Shown one piece after another: positions 1 to 6,900 of a stretch of 7,806 bases of DNA. The notes below the pieces were generated by a model. That model did no database searches and was not told the origin of the DNA. It saw only the letters and a list, made by a program, of their open reading frames with translations. A program made the translations under genes and the position numbers. How positions within the stretch are numbered: position 1 is the stretch's first letter; each line of letters begins with the position of its first letter. Source of the DNA: JADHUC01 sp964617665 (GTDB lineage: Bacteria > Planctomycetota > Planctomycetia > Pirellulales > Pirellulaceae); the NCBI GenBank assembly GCA_964617665.1, contig CAZUAH010000627.1, positions 1 through 7,806 on the forward strand, given 5' to 3'.

Positions 1-629
1 GGCGTGCCAAAGAAGAAGGAATTTGGACTAGCAAATCTGGGGCCGAACGCTATTGACCCTGGGCCCTGATTCTCTTCCGGGTCGATCTCGGCATAGAGCC
101 ACGCTCGCGCGTAAGTCCAATAACGCTTAGCAGTTGCGCGCGAGATCCCCAGGGCCTCGGCTGCTTCGTCCAGGGAGAGTCCGCCGAAGAAACGCAGCTT
201 GACCAACTCGGCTTTGGCCGGCTCCTGGCTTGCCAGTCGGGTAAGGGCCTCGTCCAGTGCCAGCAAATCGTCGGCAGGCGAACAGCCCAGGCAGCACGCC
301 TCGTCCAACTCAACTCGCTGCCGGGCACCGCCGTGCTTCGGCCGCTTTTTTCGGCGGGCGTTGTCGATCAGTATCCGCCGCATCGCTTCGGCTGCGGCGC
401 CAAAGAAGTGCCCACGACTGTTCCAATGCTGGGCCTTCTCGTTATCCACCAAGCGCAAATACGCCTCGTGCACCAGTGCCGTCGCCTGGAGCGTCTGGCC
501 CGGATTCTCTTGAGCCATCTTCGCGGCGGCCAATTTCCGCAGTTCATCATAGACAAGGGGCAAGAGCTGTTCGGCCGCCGAAGGGTCGCCTTGTTCGATG
601 GAGGATAAGATCCGGGTAACATCGCTCAT
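1..629 (-). CDS. ECF-type RNA polymerase sigma factor, planctomycete group (3' end outside window)
   Basis: Alternative sigma factor that would direct RNA polymerase to a specific promoter set. 209 residues are visible and no stop is reached at the left edge. The N-terminus (MSDVTRILSSIEQGDPSAAE) matches the usual start of the planctomycete ECF family, which supports the ATG at 629-627. Region 2 covers roughly residues 14-100, with QATALVHEAYLRLVD near 48-62 and HFFGAAAEAMRRILIDNARRKKRPKHGG after it. Region 4 covers about 141-180, with the helix-turn-helix LSLDEAAEALGISRATAKRY followed by WTYARAWLY. The leader shows no clear Shine-Dalgarno sequence. Two oddities: a CCLGC cluster (C112, C113, C116) in the linker between regions 2 and 4, and a tail after about residue 188 (GPGSIAFGPRFASPNSFFFG) unlike the short acidic end I expect. 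Family known; regulon unknown; no anti-sigma gene is visible. Confidence 0.95.
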   Translation of the reverse strand, partial: MSDVTRILSSIEQGDPSAAEQLLPLVYDELRKLAAAKMAQENPGQTLQATALVHEAYLRLVDNEKAQHWNSRGHFFGAAAEAMRRILIDNARRKKRPKHGGARQRVELDEACCLGCSPADDLLALDEALTRLASQEPAKAELVKLRFFGGLSLDEAAEALGISRATAKRYWTYARAWLYAEIDPEENQGPGSIAFGPRFASPNSFFFGT

Positions 630-657
630 GGGCAACACTTTCAGGAAGGATCGCGTG

Positions 658-674
658 CCCGCGATTATAGCGGG
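658..674 (-). promoter_or_regulatory. Putative -10 box within a 17-bp near-palindrome upstream of the sigma gene
   Basis: Read on the minus strand, 669-664 is TATAAT, a perfect sigma-70 -10 hexamer, ending 34 bases before the sigma-factor ATG. It sits inside CCCGCGATTATAGCGGG (plus strand), whose 5-bp arms CCCGC/GCGGG are perfect and whose core has one mismatched pair, so the box could overlap an operator. No good -35 hexamer lies 16-18 bases upstream (TACCTA at 17), and there is no TG extension. A chance match is possible. Confidence 0.35.
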
Positions 675-681
675 TTGGTGA

Positions 682-891
682 CGCAGTAGGTACCGCCTCC
701 AGGGCCGCTCGAGCGAGTCCTTTGTCCAGGTCTCGGTTTTTCCCTATCTCCGAAGCGCCCGGCTTGATGCCGCAAGTTTCAATCAGATGCTCCGCGACAC
801 CTTCGGCGACCACACCTTCATAATCGACGGAGAGAACGGCACCTGGACCTGCGATTGGGACGGCGACGGTACGATACAACGGCTGAGATAG
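682..891 (+). pseudogene. Possible 3' remnant of an unidentified gene (plus strand)
   Basis: An open frame runs from just after a TGA (679-681) to a TAG at 889-891. Only one internal ATG (787) is available, giving a 34-residue peptide beginning MLRDTFGDHTFIIDGENGTW and continuing TCDWDGDGTIQRLR. Between 787 and 870 nearly every codon ends in G or C (for example CTC CGC GAC ACC TTC GGC GAC CAC), the pattern expected of real coding sequence in a high-GC genome; the part before 780 lacks this bias. It points towards the giant gene (convergent). I do not recognise the family. It could be a truncated gene end, a very small gene, or chance. The opposite-strand frame over the same bases looks less coding-like. 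Confidence 0.2.
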
Positions 892-927
892 CGATAGAAC
901 GGGAGATAAAGATCGCCGCCCTACGGG

Positions 928-3900
928 CTAGAGCCGGAGAATCAGCCAATCGGAGATTGAAGGAAGCCATTCGCCCAGCTCGTGTGCAAACACCAAGTCC
1001 TTGGCCTCGTGATCGCCGATCGTGTTCGCCCCTGCCAGTGCGTTCGAGGACGCCGTGACTCTGGCCGGGGATATCTTGGTCCGAACCATGCTTGAAGCGT
1101 TTTCAGAACCGGGAGGGCGAGGCTCCCGCCGAGCCGAAAGCGCGGGAAGACACGGCTCAGCGGGAGCTTCGCCCTCCCGAAAACCAGCCTTGAAATGCCT
1201 TGTTGGTTCATTTAGCAAGCTCATCACTGCCCGGTCGTGGACATCGCGTTGCGAGCGAGGGTTGTTTGAGTGATCGGAGCGTGAATCGTTCTGGGCGGCC
1301 AAAGCGAGCGGAACTGACTCGCACCGAGGCATTGCGTCAAACTGCAAGCTTCCCACTGACGGCGCGGTCGCGCCAACCGCAAGAGGCTCGACTGGGGACG
1401 CACTCAGCGACGCCGGCTGATGATGCAGCGGTTCTCCCTCTGCGGCTGCCTGTTGATTGATGGCCTGGATCAGAACCAGAACGTCCAGGGTCGAGAGTTC
1501 ACCGTCGCCGTTCGTGTCGACGTATAGATCCGGATCGCTGAAGACCAGGCTGTACGGGTCCAGCGTGCGATTGCCGTTGCGATTGATATCGCCAATCGTG
1601 TGCAGGACGTCGAGGGTGGTAACGTGCGTGTCGTGATTGACGTCGAAGGGGTTCGGACGGTTGTGGTACGGCAGGGCATCAAAGGCGGGGATGGCAGGAT
1701 CCACAATCTTGCCGTCGGCTGTGAGGTCGTTGTCGCCCAACTCGCCATCTTTGTAGTGGACGACGATTTTCTCACCGACCCGCTCAGCACCCACGGTGCC
1801 GTTCCAGTGAAACTCGTACCAGTGTGGCGCGGGATCGTCCGCAGTGGGGCCGAATTTGTACAGCTTGTTGGACGCGTCCAGGTTCGGCACGATCAGTTCC
1901 ACGGTCGTGGTACCATCCGGGGCAAGCTGGTGGACTTCGAAGTCCAGGCAACCGAGCATCGGGTCGATGTCGGCCAGTTCCTCAGGCAAAGGTGGCGCCT
2001 CGACCGAGCGGACATTCCTAGGTTGGCTTCCCCCGAGTGTGACGATGGTCACGTACTGTCCGTCCGCTGCATTGGGCAGCGAGGTCACGTGGGACTGTTC
2101 GCTGTCTGGGATTCCGTCCTGGTTTCCATCCCCACTGCCGCCGCCGGCGAGGGCCTCAACTGCGTCCTCGACACCGTCCTCGTCCAAGTCGTCCGTAATC
2201 GTTCCCGTCCCTGTGTCGGACAGGTCCACCGAGCGGTCGCCCAACGCCGTACTCGTGCTCAGGCTCGCCGTTAACGTCTCCGTGCCCTCCGCGGTGTCGT
2301 CATCCGTGATCGCCACCGTCACCGTCTTGTCCGCCGTGTCACCCGCCGCGAACGTCACCTGATCCGCGGCCGAGTCGTAGTCTGTACCACCACCTGTGGC
2401 CGTCACGTCCGTGTACGTAACGTCGACCACCACGGCCGTGTCCACCGGATTGTCCAGCGACATCGTGAACGTCATCGTCCCGACATCCTCGTCTACCGTC
2501 TGGTCGTTGATCGTGAACGTCGCCGTATCGTCGTTGTCAATCGTGCCCGTCCCCACCGCGCCGGTCGTGATCGCCGCGTCCTGAACCGGCGTCGTGTCCG
2601 TCACGTCGCCCAGCGTGATTGTGAACTGCTCGTTGGCCTCCACGATCGCGTCCGTCGTGATATCTACCGCGATCGTCTGCGTCTCGCCCACAGTACCCGC
2701 GAACGTCAGCGGGCTGCCGGCCGTCACGCTGTAGTCGCTCGCCCCCGCCGTGCCGTCGGCCGCGGCAAAGGCCACCTTAAACCCCTCTTGGACCGCCAGC
2801 GGAGCCGTCACCGTGAACGTCAGCGTCTTCGTGCCGCCCGTCCCTTCCGTGACCGTCGGGCTGTCGATCGTCAGCGTCTGCGTATCGTCATTCTCGATCG
2901 TGCCGATCCCCTGGGCGTCGCCGATCACGGCCCCTACGGGGTTGGACAGGTCCACGGAGAACGTCTCGTCTAGTTCCACCAGATCATCGTCATTGACGGT
3001 GATGGTGACCGTTTTGGACATGGCGCCACCGGCAGCGAAGTTCAGCGTGCCGCTCTGCAGGGTGAAGTCGCTGTCGTCTGTCGTGATGTGCGCCGTCGTG
3101 TAGTCAACCGAGATCGCCGTGTCGTTCTGGCTGCGGGTGACGTTGAACACGAAATTCGTGGTGTCAGGCTGGTCGCCTTCGGAGAGGGTAACGTCGTCGA
3201 TCGTCAGCTCCGGCACCAGCGTCACCATGTAGTCTTCGACTTCGCCGTCCTCGGCGAGGCCGTTGGGTGCGAGTCCACCCGCGGTGCTGAGCCGGAAGCG
3301 GGAGAAGGCGGTGCCGTCCAGGGCCCCCGCGGGGATGGTGAAGGAGTATGCGTGGGCGCCCGCCGACACGGAATGGTCGTCGAGTATCTTTTCACCCGAA
3401 TCGTCCCAATCGCCGTCCTGGTTGAAGTCGATCCAGGCATCGAGTTTTGCGGAAGCGCTGGCGTCGACCGTGACGCTGCCCGTGTTGCCGGACGACTGGG
3501 AAGCCACCAGTGGGGCGCCGAAGGTCACGCCGTCCTCGTCGTCGCTTGCGTCCATGTCGTCGCCGTCAGCTGCAGCCGATGGCCGGCCATCGATCTCCGA
3601 ATCGCGAGCCGCCCCCAGCGTAGGACCCAGCGCCGGATGAACCGGGCCATTGTCATCCCGCAACGTGGGATAGGGCGATGGGGCGTCGCCGAAATCCAGC
3701 TGGATGTCGATGCTAAACTCGGCCTCGGGTGTGTAGTCCCTCTGATCGTTCCCGGCGGCGTCCTTGGCGTCGATCACGTCGATCGTGACGTCCTGGAAGC
3801 TCGCGTCCCGTAACTCGACGTCGTAGGTCACGGTATAGGTGTCGTTCATCGCCACCGTGGTGGACCAGGCGCCCGAGCCATTGCTTAGCGCCGGGAAAGG

Positions 3901-6900
3901 ACTTCCGGCCACGTCCGGGCTGAATGACAACGACGGCGTCGCGCCCGTGTCCATTGCCTCGCTAAACACCACTTTCACGGTGAACGCCCCTGGGCCCACC
4001 TCGTCCGCCGATAGCAGCGTCGGGCTGGCCGTGACACTCGTTACCTTGGGGCTCTCGGGGATGACGTGGAGCGAAAACGCAGCGGCAGCGGTAGTCCTCC
4101 GCAGGGCCAGAGCCGAGACGCTGGCAAACCCGGTCGGACCAAGAAGCGTAGCGGCGGCAGTGGCCGTATTGACCTGGTACAGATTGCCCACGTTGTCGCC
4201 GGCATACAAATTGCCATCGGGACCGAACTCAAGGCTGCGAAGGGAGAAGCCCGTGACACCCACCGCGGTCGCGGCGCCCGTGGCCAGATTCACCGTATAC
4301 AACGTCGAGGGAGCGCCTTCATCTCCAGGGCAAATTGCGTCGACTCCATACATGACGCCGTTGAGCCAGTCGAAGGCGAGCCCCGTAATGGGACCGACGC
4401 CGGTCAGGCCGATGGGCGCGACGTCGCCGGTGAAGGGATCCAGGATTGCCAGTTCGGAAGGCGTAACGGGGTCGTGGAAGGCACCATACAATGTTCCCCC
4501 CACAAACTCCAAAGCGGGAAACCGATTGGAGGTGTCTACCGGCGGCCCCAACGGCCGCCCCGATCTGGGATTGAACTGCTGGACAGCTAAGCCAGTATCC
4601 GGATTCCATTGGGTGTAGCAATTCCCGGTTAGCAAGTCACACTCGATCTCTGAAGAGCCTTCCTCTGGGGTAAGTTGCGCGAGGAACGTGCCAGCCGGCC
4701 CGGTGCGGACGTCGATGCTATACAGAGCGATACCATTGGCCCCTTCGCCCGCCAGCAGCTCGAGCGCATCGGCGTGGGAGTCCAGGGCCTCGAGCGTGAT
4801 GTCGTCGCTGCCGCCGCCCCCGTTGACGGTCAACGACTTGAAGGGATTGCGGAAGTCGACTGTCTCGCCACTGTCGCTCGAAATCCGCGAGATCGCATTG
4901 GCCGCAGTCGGGTCGTCGCCCAGTGTGATGGTGTCATCGGCCGCGCTGAAATTGAACGCACGAGTGAAGGCGCCCAGGTTGTCGAAGATCACTTCCAGCC
5001 CGGTGTACGTGATGGTCGCCCCGTCGATATCAACGTCTCCGCTGTCGGCATCGGCGAACGTGTGGGCAATCGTATCGGCCCAGCCGCCCTGCATCGTCAG
5101 GGAATCCCCGAGCGAACCCCCGCCGTTATAGGTCACGCCGTCGGAGGGAACCGGGTTGCCACCGGCCAGATCGACCGTCAGCGTGTCGTCGTCGTCCGAG
5201 CCGTTGACCGTGATGCTGTTGACGCCCGCCACCGGCAGGTCGCGAACCAGGACGCCGTTGGCCCACACCGTGACGTTGGCCACGGAGCGGATGATGAGGA
5301 AGTCGTCGGGCGAGCCGTCGCCGGCGTCGCCCGGCTTGGCCTCCTCGGCGTCGATGACCTGATCGGCGGGAGCCGCCTCGATCGACACCTCGTAGTCTTC
5401 CACTTCGCCGTCGCTGGCCAGGCCGTCAAACGACAGGGTCCCGCCCGGGTCGTAGCTGGTGAAGCGGAACCGAGTGAAGGTCTGCGACGTGGCGGTCGCG
5501 CTGAAGGGCACCACGAAGCTCAAGGCATTGCTCCCGGCAACGAGGGGCTGGTCGAAGAAGAGCCGCTCTCCCGGATCGCTCCAATCCCCGTCGTCGTTGA
5601 GGTCAATCCAGGCGTTCAAGAACCCGTCAACCGAGGCGTCGACCGTCATGTGGGCAATGCTGCCCTGGACCAGGGGCGTGAGAACATTGACACCGTCTTC
5701 GTCGCCGCCGTTGTCGTCGTCCCCGGTGGCGGTGGGCTGCCCGTCGGGGTCGGGGTCGATAGAGGCGCCGAGACGGATGTCCGTGTTGACCGAATGCCGC
5801 GCCCCGTTATTGGCATAGAGGGTTGGGTAGTTCGGACCCGGGGCGTCGCCCAAATCGAGAGAGACGTCGAATGTGTCGGGTGTGTCGGGCCAAATGCGAG
5901 AATAGACGCTCGGGCTGTCACACTTCGTCAAAAATTCGATGGTGTGTGTGCCCGGACCGACGGCCACGTCTTGGGAAACGACGGTATCGGCCAAGCCATA
6001 TTCGTTGCCAGCCACCCAACTGCCGCCGTCGAGCCGATAATAGATCCTGTCGACCGTGTTGATGGTGATGTCGTTGCGGTTGCTGTAGCCGGTATTGAGA
6101 TTCTCAAGAGTCTTGACCGAGCTCTTTCCGGAGAACTCGTATTGGCCCGTCAGTGGGTTGTAGCTTCCGCTTCCCGTCAGCTCCAGCGGAACGTCCACCA
6201 CGTCGCTTCGCCCGTCGCCGTCGGAATCCTGGAGGAACCCGATCATCTGGAGCGAGGTAATCGAGGATATTCCCGCAACATACGCTTTTTCCTGCTTTTC
6301 ATTCTCCGCCATAATGCTAATGGTGCGATCCGAGCGGTTGGGATGTCCGTCATAGGCGTTGAGGTTTTGTGTGTTGTAGTAGCCGGAATGGTCGAAATAG
6401 TCGCTTTTCGCGCCGGGGTACTCATCAAGGGCGTGAAAGATGTGGCCGGTCTCGTGGGCGAAAACCCTTCCCAAGGACTTAATCCCCTTTCCGCCGGCGC
6501 CGTACGTCAGCACGACACGTGGGCCGCCGCGTAAAGCGTAGCAGGCCTTGTCGTCCGCGAATCTATGGTCGTCGTCGTTTGAAGAATCGACCACGAACAC
6601 CGTGAAAGCCCAGTCCATACCAGGGGACCTTGCTCGCAGGTAGTCATTCCACCTGGAGACGTCGTCCTCGTAACCCTTGGTGTCACGCCTGTAGTCACCC
6701 TCCGTATCCAGAACCGCCTTATCCAGAAAGTCGTTGATCCACCGTGCTTCGTTATACGGTGCGTCGTCCGTATAACCCCCTCCCTCGATCGGTTCGCAGT
6801 TCGTGAGGATCGGGGTATTCAGGTATGTCCAGTCGAAGGAGAATGTGACGTGGTCCCCTTGGTCCCCTGTTAAATTGAATGCTAGTCTCTCCCACCAGTC

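Larger units (their letters stand above)
630..927. other. Intergenic region between surface-protein gene and sigma gene
   Basis: 298 bases separate the stop of the giant gene (928-930) from the sigma-factor start. The stretch holds the putative promoter near 658-674 and a plus-strand open frame (682-891). I looked for a terminator for the giant gene and found none: the best local hairpin, GCGAT at 891-895 with ATCGC at 912-916, has only five pairs, a 16-base loop and no T-run. No tRNA-like or riboswitch-like structure was recognised. The size of the gap argues for separate transcription of the sigma gene rather than tight operon coupling. Confidence 0.7.
931..1446 (-). other. C-terminal polar tail of the giant protein, containing repeat-encoded peptide
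   Basis: Residues 2119-2290. After the dockerin comes a low-complexity Ala/Ser/Pro stretch, then DVHDRAVMSLLNE, the repeat-encoded residues 2208-2231, and an end with NALAGANTIGDHEAKDLVFA and HELGEWLPSISDWLILRL. A HD-A--SL motif followed by a D-VFA motif near the end is, from memory, common in planctomycete dockerin proteins, which suggests the true tail brackets the inserted repeat. No LPXTG, PEP-CTERM or membrane anchor is seen. Confidence 0.55.

Noticed and set aside
50..622. Frames on both strands inside the sigma-factor gene
   Set aside because: They are out of frame with the sigma-2 and sigma-4 motifs, which are continuous from 629 to the edge.
547..879. 110-residue minus-strand frame overlapping the sigma-factor start
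   Set aside because: It overlaps the well-supported sigma start by 83 bases in another frame, has no family resemblance, and the plus strand over 787-870 has the better coding pattern.
891..916. GCGAT...ATCGC hairpin downstream of the giant gene as a terminator
   Set aside because: Only five base pairs with a 16-base loop and no T-tract.
1110..1179. Palindrome as an ordinary intrinsic terminator
   Set aside because: It lies about 180 bases before the stop codon inside the open frame, has no T-run on the transcribed strand, and its sequence fits a dispersed repeat better.
2188..3213. Calx-beta array as a recent DNA tandem repeat
   Set aside because: The three units share only domain landmarks; no long near-identical DNA stretches are visible.
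1600..3813. Several plus-strand frames of 100-250 residues opposite the Calx-beta and GEVED modules
   Set aside because: They are Val/Ser/Thr-rich or Arg-rich mirror translations of repetitive Asp/Thr/Val codons, without domains or plausible starts.
4675..6534. 619-residue plus-strand open frame opposite the giant gene
   Set aside because: Its translation is rich in Arg, Val, Gly and Asp with no recognisable domain, while the minus strand encodes clear GEVED, YTGLE and protease modules here. Long antisense frames are expected from strong GC3 bias.
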